Part shown: piece by piece, positions 1-11,681 of the stretch
How the letters are laid out: each line of letters opens with the position of its first letter
How positions within the stretch are numbered: the stretch's first letter is position 1
The notes under the pieces: model-generated
What the model was told of the DNA's origin: nothing
The model's database searches: none
Seen by the model: the letters and a program-made list of their open reading frames with translations, nothing else
From: Micrococcus sp023147585
GTDB lineage: Bacteria > Actinomycetota > Actinomycetes > Actinomycetales > Micrococcaceae
NCBI RefSeq assembly: GCF_044872765.1
Contig: NZ_CP085253.1
Coordinates: forward strand, 1,984,001 to 2,048,000
Reading direction: 5' to 3'
Length of the DNA: 64,000 nucleotides
Translations under genes and position numbers: made by a program

Positions 1-363
1 GCGCACGCTCCAGGGCTCATCCGCCCAGCCACCCCCGCGCAGACTGCGGTAGTCGCCGTAGCGGGCGGGGCTGGCGTAGTCCCAGCACCATTCCCAGATG
101 TTGCCGAGCATGTCGTGCAGACCGTACGGGTTGGCTTTCTTCATGCCGACGGGCTGGGGGCCCTCGAGGTGGTCGAGGCCGGTCCAGGCGATGTCTTCAA
201 GCGGCCCGTAGGTGGGCGAGGTCGTTCCGGCGCGGCAGGCGTACTCCCACTCGGCCTCGGTGGGCAATCGGTACCCGTCAGCGCTCGTGTTCCAGGTGAC
301 GGAACGTCCGTCCCCAGCACGCGTGTAGGCCGGCTGCAGCTCTTCAGCATTGGATAGCTCGTT
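1..363 (-). pseudogene. Truncated formylglycine-generating-enzyme-type (SUMF1) protein
   Basis: The minus strand reads about 121 codons of a SUMF1/FGE-sulfatase domain: NELSNAEELQPAYT, then RLPTEAEWEYACRAG, then MLGNVWEW, then RGGGWADEPWSVR at the window edge. These are the standard landmarks of the C-terminal half of the family, whose members oxidise a sulfatase cysteine or, as EgtB/PvdO-type relatives, do other Fe/Cu chemistry. The N-terminal part normally preceding the 'N-x-LS' motif is missing: homology stops exactly at the inverted repeat starting at 364. The reading frame stays open to a GTG at 390, so a short product is possible, but it would lack the fold's first half. The 3' end lies outside the window, so that end is simply unseen. 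Confidence 0.8.
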
Positions 364-384
364 GCTGTCGAGATGCAGCGAAGA
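364..384 (+). repeat. Left copy of a 21-bp inverted repeat
   Basis: The 21 bases here (beginning GCTGTCGAGATGCAGCG) are the exact reverse complement of 1948-1968. Similarity fades inward beyond the 21 bases. Reading inward, both ends give TGTCGAGATG after the first two bases, the TG...CA layout of IS3/IS481-type insertion sequences. Recognisable FGE homology to the left ends exactly at this repeat. Confidence 0.85.
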
Positions 385-452
385 ATCCACACGGCTCGCT
401 GTGAACTCGGCGCAGAAGTGGGCGGATCTCGGTCATCGTGAAACCGGGCCCC

Positions 453-1433
453 TTAGCCGCTGGTGGGGCTGAGGGCGGCGCGCAGGGCGGTTTCCTCCTG
501 GTCGGACAGCCCCACGGGGCGCTCCGTCGTGCGCGCCTCCTCGGTGGCCAGGGCGGCCGCGAGGGTTTCGCGCAGCGGGCGGCGGACCAGCCCGTGGGCC
601 AGGGCCGCCGAGGAGTCGACGCTGCCGACGTGACGGAACCCCGGCAGCGGAATCCAGAGGGGCAGCGAGGACGGCCCCGCCCACGGGGCGATGCCCTGGG
701 ACAGTAGGACGTCGTCGGGGATCACACGCGGCTGAGCGGCCGACCCGGTGACCTCGATGCTCGCCCGGTAGAGGTCTGCCAAGGTGTGGGTCTGACCGGC
801 GGCGTTGAACGTGCCGGTGACCGTGTGTTCCATGCAATGCAGAATCCACGCGGCCAGGTCTGCCACGTCGATGAGGGAGACGGGGAACGTCGCATCGGGC
901 ACCAGCACGTCGGTCCCCGTCGGGTGTGCGAATCGCCAGGGGTAGTAGCCGGACCGTCCGGTGTCGTCGCCAGCGCCGCCGATCAGCCCGGGGCGGATCA
1001 CGGTGACCTGCCCATCCGCGCCTCGGTAGATGTCTTCGCAGCGGCGCTTGACCCCGGGGTACTGGTTCATCTCGGTCATCAGGTCGATGTCCGCGGGCGG
1101 TGCCAGGGGGGCGTCCTCGTCCTGACCGGGTGTGTCGAACGAGGCGTAGACGCTCGTGGTCGAGACGAAGAGGCGGTGGCGGGTGGTGAGCTCCGTGATG
1201 GCGTCGCGGGCGTGGGCCGGATGGGATGTCAGGTCGACGACGGCGTCCCAGGTCTGAGCGGCGACCGGGGCGAGGGCGTCGGGATCGTCCCGATCGGCGC
1301 GGATGAAGGTGACACCGGACGCGGCGGGGGCTGACCCGCGGGCGAGGCACGTGACGGCGTGGCCGTCGTCGAGCGCGGCGCGGGCGAGTGCCCGGCCGAG
1401 GAAGCCGGTGCCGCCGAGGAGGAGGATGTGCAT
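453..1433 (-). CDS. NAD-dependent epimerase/dehydratase family protein
   Basis: A 326-residue extended short-chain dehydrogenase. The N-terminus MHILLLGGTGFLGRALARA carries the GxxGxxG dinucleotide-binding loop directly after the first beta strand, typical of the NAD-binding SDR atypical/extended group. The family acts on nucleotide sugars or other small carbonyl compounds in the cytoplasm; the substrate cannot be read from sequence. It lies 56 bp downstream of the XRE regulator on the same strand, so the two are probably co-transcribed. A weak CACACT hexamer sits six bases before the ATG together with GAGGA, so an internal promoter is possible. Both genes lie inside the inverted-repeat-bounded segment. 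Confidence 0.85.
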   Translation of the reverse strand: MHILLLGGTGFLGRALARAALDDGHAVTCLARGSAPAASGVTFIRADRDDPDALAPVAAQTWDAVVDLTSHPAHARDAITELTTRHRLFVSTTSVYASFDTPGQDEDAPLAPPADIDLMTEMNQYPGVKRRCEDIYRGADGQVTVIRPGLIGGAGDDTGRSGYYPWRFAHPTGTDVLVPDATFPVSLIDVADLAAWILHCMEHTVTGTFNAAGQTHTLADLYRASIEVTGSAAQPRVIPDDVLLSQGIAPWAGPSSLPLWIPLPGFRHVGSVDSSAALAHGLVRRPLRETLAAALATEEARTTERPVGLSDQEETALRAALSPTSG

Positions 1434-1489
1434 GTCCTCAGTGTGTCGGGCGGACGCGTCGATGTGGGGCGAATCTGCTGTGAGCGGCG

Positions 1490-1804
1490 TCAGGCTGCCA
1501 TAGCCAGGACCGCGGGTCCGAGACGGTCCGTCCTGTCGAGTACGGACGCTGCGCGGCGGGCAATCTCGTGGACAGGAGTTTCGAGGGCGTCAGAGACCGC
1601 GTGAAGCACCTCGGAGGACGGATCTTTGAGGCCGCGCTCGAGTTCAGAGAGGTACTGCGGAGCGATACCGGCCCGCTCGCCCACGTCTGTGAGCCGCTCT
1701 CGTCGCGTGTGCCGCTCCTGCTGAACGACATGGCCGATCGCTTCCCGCCACAGCAGCTGCCGGTGCTGGTCCGATCTATCCGCAAGGTACACGACTTCTC
1801 CCAT
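1490..1804 (-). CDS. XRE-family helix-turn-helix regulator
   Basis: A 104-residue DNA-binding protein. After a 25-residue N-terminal arm comes an HTH_3/XRE domain (roughly residues 26-85): RRERLTDVGERAGIAPQYLS holds the turn and recognition helix, followed by ELERGLKDPSSEVLHAVSD. This resembles small ClgR-like activators, but the identity is not certain. On the minus strand TATCGT lies exactly six bases before the ATG, and there is no Shine-Dalgarno sequence, so it is probably translated from a leaderless mRNA. The epimerase-like gene follows; the regulator may control that gene and itself. Confidence 0.85.
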   Translation of the reverse strand: MGEVVYLADRSDQHRQLLWREAIGHVVQQERHTRRERLTDVGERAGIAPQYLSELERGLKDPSSEVLHAVSDALETPVHEIARRAASVLDRTDRLGPAVLAMAA

Positions 1805-1810
1805 GGGCCC

Positions 1811-1816
1811 ACGATA
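1811..1816 (-). promoter_or_regulatory. -10 hexamer TATCGT of the XRE gene (leaderless)
   Basis: TATCGT followed by GGGCCC and then the ATG at 1804 places the expected transcription start at the start codon. A TTGACA lies further upstream (minus strand, 1893-1898) but is too distant to be its -35. Confidence 0.5.
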
Positions 1817-1916
1817 AGGCGGTGAGCATGCTGTCGGGAGTTCCTTGATTCAGCCAGGGAAGCCCCGGCGGTAAGAGTCCCTTCTCCTGTGCTGTCAAGA
1901 GGTGAGGCGCTAGAAC

Positions 1917-2093
1917 GTGTATGAATCAAATTGGCGCGTTTTTGAAATCTTCGCTGCATCTCGACAGCTGGTGGCCGTCACGGCCCTCGGGGCGATGTTC
2001 GCTGCTGCCGCCCACGGCATCCTCGCGGCGACGACGACGCTCGAGGAGCAGCCCCGGCCCGAGCCGGTCCCTCTGGACCGGCGCACTCGCTGA
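1917..2093 (+). CDS. Small hypothetical ORF or 3' gene fragment crossing the right repeat
   Basis: A 58-codon frame starts at GTG 1917, about ten bases after AAGAGGTGAG, and ends at TGA 2091-2093. The C-terminal 43 residues, from just after the inverted repeat, contain a hydrophobic stretch (LVAVTALGAMFAAAAHGILA) and a charged, proline-rich tail, which looks like the end of a membrane protein. The part before 1969 lies inside the repeat and element, so the frame may be chimeric: the surviving 3' end of a gene joined to element sequence. I do not recognise the family. Confidence 0.4.
   Translation: MYESNWRVFEIFAASRQLVAVTALGAMFAAAAHGILAATTTLEEQPRPEPVPLDRRTR
1948..1968 (-). repeat. Right copy of the 21-bp inverted repeat
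   Basis: Exact reverse complement of 364-384. The adjoining inner sequence is unusually AT-rich for this genome (TTTTTGAAATC), consistent with foreign origin. Confidence 0.85.
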
Positions 2094-2118
2094 CGTCAGG
2101 GTCGTGGTCCCGCGCTCC

Positions 2119-2145
2119 TGAACGCTGTTCAATGAACACTGTTAG
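2119..2145 (+). promoter_or_regulatory. Two BioQ-like operators upstream of bioB
   Basis: TGAAC-GCT-GTTCA at 2119-2131 is a perfect TGAAC-N3-GTTCA palindrome. One base later, TGAAC-ACT-GTTAG at 2133-2145 is a second, imperfect copy. The biotin repressor BioQ of corynebacteria is known to bind a TGAAC-N3-GTTAC-type site. The sites overlap a likely -10 region (GTTAGAGT) about 55 bases before the bioB start, which fits repression. No BioQ or BirA gene lies in the window. Confidence 0.65.
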
Positions 2146-2200
2146 AGTCCGTCGGGTCAGACCCACCCGGGGCCGAGCCCCGCCCACCGGAGAGGCCCGC

Positions 2201-3457
2201 ATGACCGCCACCCAGGACGCCCCCGCCGTCGACCCCCGCCCCGCCGCCGCCCTCGACCCCGAGGCCCTCGTGGACCGCATCGGGGCGGGCCACCGCCTCA
2301 CCGCTGACGAGGCCGTCGCTGTGCTGGACGCCCCGGACGCGGACACGTTCCGCATCGTCGCGGCGGCCTCGCGCCTGCGCGAGAAGCACTTCGGCCGCAC
2401 CGTCAAGGTCAACTACCTGGTCAGCCTCAAGACCGGCCTCTGCCCGGAGAACTGCACCTACTGCTCCCAGCGGCTCGGCACCGAGGCCGAGATCCTGCGC
2501 TACACGTGGCTCAAGCCGGAGGAGGCCGTCCGCCAGGCGGGCCTGGGCATCGCCGGCGGCGCCTCGCGCGTGTGCATGGTGGCCTCCGGCACCGGCCCCA
2601 CGGACCGTGACGTCGACCGCGTGGCCGGCATGGTCGGCGACCTCAAGGCCCAGCACCCGGACGTCGAGGTGTGCGCGTGCCTCGGCTTCCTCAAGGACGG
2701 CCAGGCCGAGAAGCTTAAGGACGCCGGCGTCGACGCCTACAACCACAACCTCAACACGGCCGAGTCCCACTACGAGTCCATCTGCACCTCCCACACCTAC
2801 GAGCAGCGCGTGGACACCGTGCAGCGTGCCGGCGCCGCCGGCCTGTCCTCCTGCAGCGGCCTGATCGCGGGCATGGGAGAGACGCACGAGCAGCTCGTCG
2901 AGGCCGTCCTCGCGCTCCGCGACCTGGATTCCGACTCCATCCCTGTCAACTTCCTCATGCCCTTCGACGGCACCCCGCTGCAGGGCCACCAGCAGCTCAC
3001 GCCGCTCGAGTGCCTCCGCATCCTGGCCATGGTCCGCCTGGCCTGCCCGGACAAGGAGCTGCGGATCGCCGGCGGCCGCGAGATGCACCTGCGTTCCCTG
3101 CAGCCGGTCGGCTTGCAGGTGGCGAACTCGATCTTCCTCGGCGACTACCTCACCTCCGAGGGCCAGGACGCCGAGGCGGACCTCGCCATGATCGCCGACG
3201 CCGGCTACACCGTGCTCGGCGCAGACACGGCCGCGGCCCCGGGGGCGGACGACGCCGCCGCCTCCTCCTCCGGCGGCTGCTGCGGCTCCGGCGGGTGCGG
3301 AGGAGAGGGCGAGCCGACCGCGGAGGCGGGCGCCGACGTCGTGATCCCGGACGAGCCGACGCCGGACATCGCGGACCCGGCGGCGGGCGGCCCTGCCGCG
3401 CCCAAGCCCGAGCTGCGCCGCCGCGGTGCAGGCACGGACGCCCCGGCGAACGCCTGA
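2201..3457 (+). CDS. bioB: Biotin synthase
   Basis: A 418-residue radical-SAM enzyme that inserts sulfur into dethiobiotin, the last step of biotin synthesis. The SAM-cluster motif CPENCTYC is at residues 81-88. The residues that hold the [2Fe-2S] donor cluster in E. coli BioB have counterparts in RVCMVASG, EVCACLGF, LSSCSGLI and GGREMHLR. The ATG at 2201 is chosen because GGAGAGG lies 6-12 bases before it; the frame is open from 2132, but that ATG lies inside the operator. It is about 70 residues longer than the usual enzyme: the tail from about residue 350 is low-complexity and carries a Cys-Cys-x4-Cys motif (CCGSGGC, residues 360-366). Confidence 0.95.
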   Translation: MTATQDAPAVDPRPAAALDPEALVDRIGAGHRLTADEAVAVLDAPDADTFRIVAAASRLREKHFGRTVKVNYLVSLKTGLCPENCTYCSQRLGTEAEILRYTWLKPEEAVRQAGLGIAGGASRVCMVASGTGPTDRDVDRVAGMVGDLKAQHPDVEVCACLGFLKDGQAEKLKDAGVDAYNHNLNTAESHYESICTSHTYEQRVDTVQRAGAAGLSSCSGLIAGMGETHEQLVEAVLALRDLDSDSIPVNFLMPFDGTPLQGHQQLTPLECLRILAMVRLACPDKELRIAGGREMHLRSLQPVGLQVANSIFLGDYLTSEGQDAEADLAMIADAGYTVLGADTAAAPGADDAAASSSGGCCGSGGCGGEGEPTAEAGADVVIPDEPTPDIADPAAGGPAAPKPELRRRGAGTDAPANA

Positions 3458-3594
3458 ACCGTCCGCGCTCCAGCGACATGACAGCGGTGCCGTTCAGCGG
3501 AGGTGCCGCTGAGGCGCGGTCGCCCCCGGGGCCGTGTCCTGGCCCACTGTTAGACTCCGGGGGTATCTGCCCGCGAGCCAGAAGTGAGTGAGAA

Positions 3595-4884
<1,290 letters not shown>

Positions 4885-4947
4885 GCCTCCGGGCCGCACC
4901 CGGCCAGGGCGAGCCCGGTCTGCGGGCGGCCACTCGCCCACCCCCAC

Positions 4948-5019
4948 ACTTTCGCTAGGGAAAACGTCGCCTCCATCCCAACGTTCTGGGATGGAGGCGA
5001 CGTTTTCCCTAGCGAAAGT
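4948..5019. terminator. 33-bp perfect hairpin between purA and the catalase gene
   Basis: Arms 4948-4980 and 4987-5019 are perfectly complementary around the six-base loop ACGTTC. It lies between convergent genes and has no T-tract on either side, so it is presumably a bidirectional transcription stop or RNA-end stabiliser. The stem is far longer than an ordinary intrinsic terminator. Confidence 0.7.
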
Positions 5020-5035
5020 TCCCCTGGGGGAGGGG

Positions 5036-7255
<2,220 letters not shown>

Positions 7256-7365
7256 GATCGTTGCCTTCCGTGTCGACGGGCCCGCACGGCTGCGCGCGGG
7301 CGAGGTCTGCCCTCCTAGCGTGGACCCCCCCTGTGGGTGCTGACCAGTCATGGCAGGCTGGGTGC

Positions 7366-8172
7366 ATGAGGATCAGCGTGGGACAGTTCGGGCCGGGGGC
7401 CCGGGTCGAGCAGAACCTGGCCGCCGCCGGACGGCTCGCCGAGCGCGCCGCCGCGGAGGGCGCGGGGCTGCTCGTGCTCCCGGAGGAGGCCATGCTCGCC
7501 GCCCGGGCGACGTCGGAGGCGGACTTCCCCGGCGCCGTCGCGGCTGCGTGGGGGCCCTTCGCCGAGGGGCTGGCGGGGCTGGCCCGCGAGCACGGTCTGG
7601 CGGTCATCGCGGGCGGCTACGAGCCGAGCGGATCCGACCGCCCGTACAACACTCTCCTCGCCGTGGACGCGGCGGGTGCCGTGGCCGGCTCCTACCGCAA
7701 GCTGCACCTCTACGACGCCTTCGCGCACCGCGAGTCGGACCGCATCACCCCGGGTGACGGCGGAACCGCCGTCGTCCAGCTGGCCGGCCTGCGGGTGGGC
7801 CTGCAGACCTGCTACGACCTGCGCTTCCCCGAGGTGTCACGGGCCCTCGCGCTCGCGGGAGCGGACGTGATCGCGACCCCCGCCGCGTGGTTCTCCGGCG
7901 AGCACAAGGTGGACCACTGGCAGACGCTCCTGAAGGCGCGTGCCGTGGAGAACACGGTGTGGGTGGCGGCGGCGGACACGTGCGCCCCGGACTCGTCCGC
8001 GAGCGGTGGCACCGTGGGCCACTCGGCGGTGATCGATCCGCTCGCGCTCACCGTGGCGGCCTTGACCGACGAGCCCGAGGCCGTGGCCACCGCCGATGTG
8101 ACCCGCGAACGGATCGACCAGGTGCGGCAGTTCCTCCCCGTGCTCGCCAATCGACGCGCGGACGTCCTCTGA
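7366..8172 (+). CDS. Carbon-nitrogen hydrolase (nitrilase superfamily)
   Basis: A 268-residue single-domain amidase-type hydrolase. The Glu-Lys-Cys triad is visible: Glu40 in LPEEAM, Lys112 in YRKLHLYDAF and Cys149 in LQTCYDLRFPE. The YRKLHLYD context and length fit the omega-amidase/deaminated-glutathione-amidase side of the superfamily, but the substrate cannot be decided. CAGGCT lies exactly six bases before the ATG and there is no Shine-Dalgarno sequence, suggesting a leaderless mRNA. A second TAGCGT box lies at 7316-7321. It is divergent from katE and followed by a membrane-protein gene 122 bp later on the same strand. Confidence 0.9.
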   Translation: MRISVGQFGPGARVEQNLAAAGRLAERAAAEGAGLLVLPEEAMLAARATSEADFPGAVAAAWGPFAEGLAGLAREHGLAVIAGGYEPSGSDRPYNTLLAVDAAGAVAGSYRKLHLYDAFAHRESDRITPGDGGTAVVQLAGLRVGLQTCYDLRFPEVSRALALAGADVIATPAAWFSGEHKVDHWQTLLKARAVENTVWVAAADTCAPDSSASGGTVGHSAVIDPLALTVAALTDEPEAVATADVTRERIDQVRQFLPVLANRRADVL

Positions 8173-8294
8173 CGGTCCGCGTTACCCCTTTGCCTGGGAG
8201 CACGCCTAAAATCAGCTCAGACGTGCATCCACGCGGGCGCCCCCCCGGCGCTCGGAACGCGCCCCGTGCGACGGGGAGGAACGGGAGTATCCAC

Positions 8295-8870
8295 ATGAAC
8301 ACCGCCCAGAACCCCGCCCACGGCGCCACCGCCGTCGAAGCCCGCGCCGGCCGCACGGAGCCCGTGCGCCCGGTCCGCCACGCCACCGTGGACGAGACCA
8401 TGATCGAGCCGACCCGTCCCGTGGACGGCTGGGGCTTCGCCAACCGCGTGATGATCGCCGCGGCGGTGCTGACCATCGCCTTCATGATCGCCCGCGTGGT
8501 GCTCTTCCCCGAGGCCGGCACCGCTGCGGTGCGGGACCTGAACCTGGAGCAGAACGGCTTCCTCCCGTCCACCGGCGAGACCGGCCGCGGGTGGGTCGTC
8601 ACCCTGCAGTCCGTCATGTTCGGCCTCGTGGGCGGCGCCCTCACCGCCGCGTTCGGCTACGGGATCGTCCTCATGATGGGCGGCGCGGCCCGCTCCGCGG
8701 CCCGCTACGTGATCGGCGGCGTGATCGGCGGCCTGATCGCCGCCGCGCTCCTCCTGATGGTCTTCTCGAACACGGCGGTCGAGTCCATCGGCTTCCACGT
8801 CTTCTGGCTGCTTCCGCTGGGCGGCCTGATCGGCGGCCTCTGGGCGGGGCTCACCTCCGCGCGTCGCTGA
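8295..8870 (+). CDS. Hypothetical four-helix membrane protein
   Basis: A 191-residue protein of unknown function. The first 50 residues are polar. Four hydrophobic segments follow: near residues 52-70 (VMIAAAVLTIAFMIARVVLF), 98-120, 133-155 (VIGGVIGGLIAAALLLMVF) and 165-185. The glycine-rich GGVIGG/GGLIGG repeats suggest tight helix packing. GGGAGG lies about 15 bases before the ATG. The gene is probably transcribed on its own: the upstream nitrilase ends 122 bp earlier, and a hairpin pair follows before the convergent IclR gene. Confidence 0.75.
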   Translation: MNTAQNPAHGATAVEARAGRTEPVRPVRHATVDETMIEPTRPVDGWGFANRVMIAAAVLTIAFMIARVVLFPEAGTAAVRDLNLEQNGFLPSTGETGRGWVVTLQSVMFGLVGGALTAAFGYGIVLMMGGAARSAARYVIGGVIGGLIAAALLLMVFSNTAVESIGFHVFWLLPLGGLIGGLWAGLTSARR

Positions 8871-8878
8871 CCCACGAC

Positions 8879-8924
8879 GGCGGTCCTCCCGTGCACGCCC
8901 GGCACGGGCGGTCGGGGGACCGCC
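8879..8924. terminator. Compound hairpin after the membrane-protein gene
   Basis: GGCGGTCC (8879-8886) pairs with GGACCGCC (8917-8924), with an inner CCCGTGC/GCACGGG pair. It lies nine bases after the stop codon and lacks a T-tract. Confidence 0.5.
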
Positions 8925-8934
8925 GGACGGAATC

Positions 8935-8975
8935 AAGGCCCCGAGGCCCGGCATCGCGCCGGCCCTCGGGGCCTT
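8935..8975. terminator. 12-bp hairpin between convergent genes
   Basis: AAGGCCCCGAGG (8935-8946) pairs exactly with CCTCGGGGCCTT (8964-8975). The stem begins with AA and ends with TT, the closest thing in this window to a classical bidirectional intrinsic terminator, between the membrane-protein gene and the IclR gene. Confidence 0.6.
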
Positions 8976-8981
8976 GGTCCG

Positions 8982-9011
8982 TCATCACTCGCACCGTCAT
9001 CACTCGCACCT
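8982..9011. repeat. Two tandem copies of a 15-bp unit
   Basis: GTCATCACTCGCACC occurs twice head to tail between the hairpin and the IclR gene's 3' end. I see no further copies and no assigned role. Confidence 0.6.
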
Positions 9012-9086
9012 TGATGAGGTGCCTTCAGCGTAGGAGCCGAGGGTGGGTAATCCAGGGGAGCCGCCTGTGGTTTGGCTGGGAATGGT

Positions 9087-9737
9087 TCAGTCGCCGGAGA
9101 GCGCGCGCGCGATGCGCGCCGTGGCGGCCACCAGGGCCCGGCCGCAGCGCTCGGCCAGCTCGTCCGTGCACCGGTAGTCGGGCACCAGGGTGCTGAGCGC
9201 CCCGACGACGGCGCCTCGCACCACGACGGGGGAGGTCAGGGCGGTGACGTCCGGCTCCACGGAGTGGGTGCGCTGCGTGTACTCCCCGGCGGGCACCTCT
9301 CCCCGGAAGGCGCGGCCCACGGCGCTCTCCGCGAGCGGCACCGTGCGGCCCACCCAGTTGGTGTGCCGGACCGAGTGGGTGCCCTCCACGATCGCGATGT
9401 AGAGCGCGGTCTCGCCCGGACCGTGGATCGCCAGGTACACGGACTCGCCGGTCCCGGCGACCACCTCCTCCATCGCGTCACGCGAGAGGGCCACGAGCGG
9501 TTCCCGCGTGAAGGCCCGGGCGCCGATCTGGAGGAGACGCGGTCCGGGGCGGTACTGGGCGTCGTCGTCGCGGGCCACGAGCCCCGCGCTCTCGAGGCTG
9601 CGCAGGAGGCGCAGCGCCGTGGAGGGGGGGAGGTCGGCGGTCCGCGCCGCCTCCGAGAGGCTCAGGGGCGCCTCCTCGGTGACGGCCGCGAGCAGCTCGA
9701 GCGCGCGGTCCACGGTGCGAGTCGATGCGGTGGCCAT
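9087..9737 (-). CDS. IclR-family regulator, probably of the hut genes
   Basis: A 216-residue two-domain regulator. The N-terminal winged helix-turn-helix (TVDRALELLAAVTEEAPLSL, then ADLPPSTALRLLRSLESAGL) is followed by the IclR effector domain (HTNWVGRTVPLAESAVGRAF and later STLVPDYRCTDELAERCGRA). It is divergent from hutU with a 149-bp gap holding stacked palindromes, so it probably controls histidine degradation; an IclR-type regulator (HutR) of hut genes is known in Corynebacterium. TACTCT lies seven bases before ATG 9737, favouring a leaderless start there; a GTG eight codons upstream is the alternative. Whether it activates or represses cannot be told. Confidence 0.88.
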   Translation of the reverse strand: MATASTRTVDRALELLAAVTEEAPLSLSEAARTADLPPSTALRLLRSLESAGLVARDDDAQYRPGPRLLQIGARAFTREPLVALSRDAMEEVVAGTGESVYLAIHGPGETALYIAIVEGTHSVRHTNWVGRTVPLAESAVGRAFRGEVPAGEYTQRTHSVEPDVTALTSPVVVRGAVVGALSTLVPDYRCTDELAERCGRALVAATARIARALSGD

Positions 9738-9744
9738 GAAGGGG

Positions 9745-9750
9745 AGAGTA
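9745..9750 (-). promoter_or_regulatory. -10 hexamer TACTCT of the IclR gene
   Basis: TACTCT, then seven bases, then the ATG at 9737 on the minus strand: the leaderless layout repeated across the window. Confidence 0.45.
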
Positions 9751-9777
9751 CTGCCCGGCACGCCGAGGGGGCTTGCA

Positions 9778-9793
9778 TGTGTCGATGCTCACT
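9778..9793 (+). promoter_or_regulatory. CRP/GlxR-like half-conserved site before hutU
   Basis: TGTGT-CGATGC-TCACT matches the TGTGA-N6-TCACA pattern of the CRP/GlxR family at eight of ten positions. It lies about 95 bases before hutU. Catabolite control of histidine use would make sense, but the match is imperfect. Confidence 0.3.
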
Positions 9794-9805
9794 GTTTCAA
9801 TGGGT

Positions 9806-9826
9806 GGCAACACGTTGCCGCGCAAC
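9806..9826 (+). promoter_or_regulatory. Overlapping palindromes in the iclR-hutU gap
   Basis: GGCAAC-AC-GTTGCC (9806-9819) is a perfect palindrome, and GTTGC-CGC-GCAAC (9814-9826) overlaps it. The alternating GCAAC/GTTGC half-sites are the strongest candidate operator for the divergent IclR regulator. Confidence 0.5.
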
Positions 9827-9886
9827 GGCAAGCCTGGGGAGTCCCCCTCGGCGACGCCGCGCACCGCCTTCTCGAGAGGAACCACC

Positions 9887-11584
<1,698 letters not shown>

Positions 11585-11681
11585 GCGGGTCTCGGCGCGG
11601 GCGGCAGCCGCCGCCCGCGCACCTGAAGAAGCGGCCCGGGCGGGCATGACCGCTCGGGCCGCTCGGTGAAAGGACACCACG

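Larger units (their letters stand above)
364..1968. mobile_element. Possible transposase-less mobile cassette bounded by 21-bp inverted repeats
   Basis: A 1605-bp segment is bounded by exact 21-bp inverted repeats and contains only an XRE regulator (1490-1804) and an epimerase-like gene (453-1433). The FGE gene to the left is broken exactly at the repeat, and the right flank continues as the tail of another coding frame. No transposase is readable and I find no target-site duplication. It could be a mobile insertion cassette moved in trans, or the scar of two separate IS ends after a rearrangement. Confidence 0.35.

Noticed and set aside
356..1976. Target-site duplication flanking the inverted-repeat segment
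   Set aside because: The bases outside the repeats do not match beyond two, so a simple insertion cannot be shown.
2132..2200. Upstream ATG for bioB at 2132
   Set aside because: It lies inside the BioQ-like operator, has no ribosome-binding site, and the added residues are unlike BioB; ATG 2201 has GGAGAGG.
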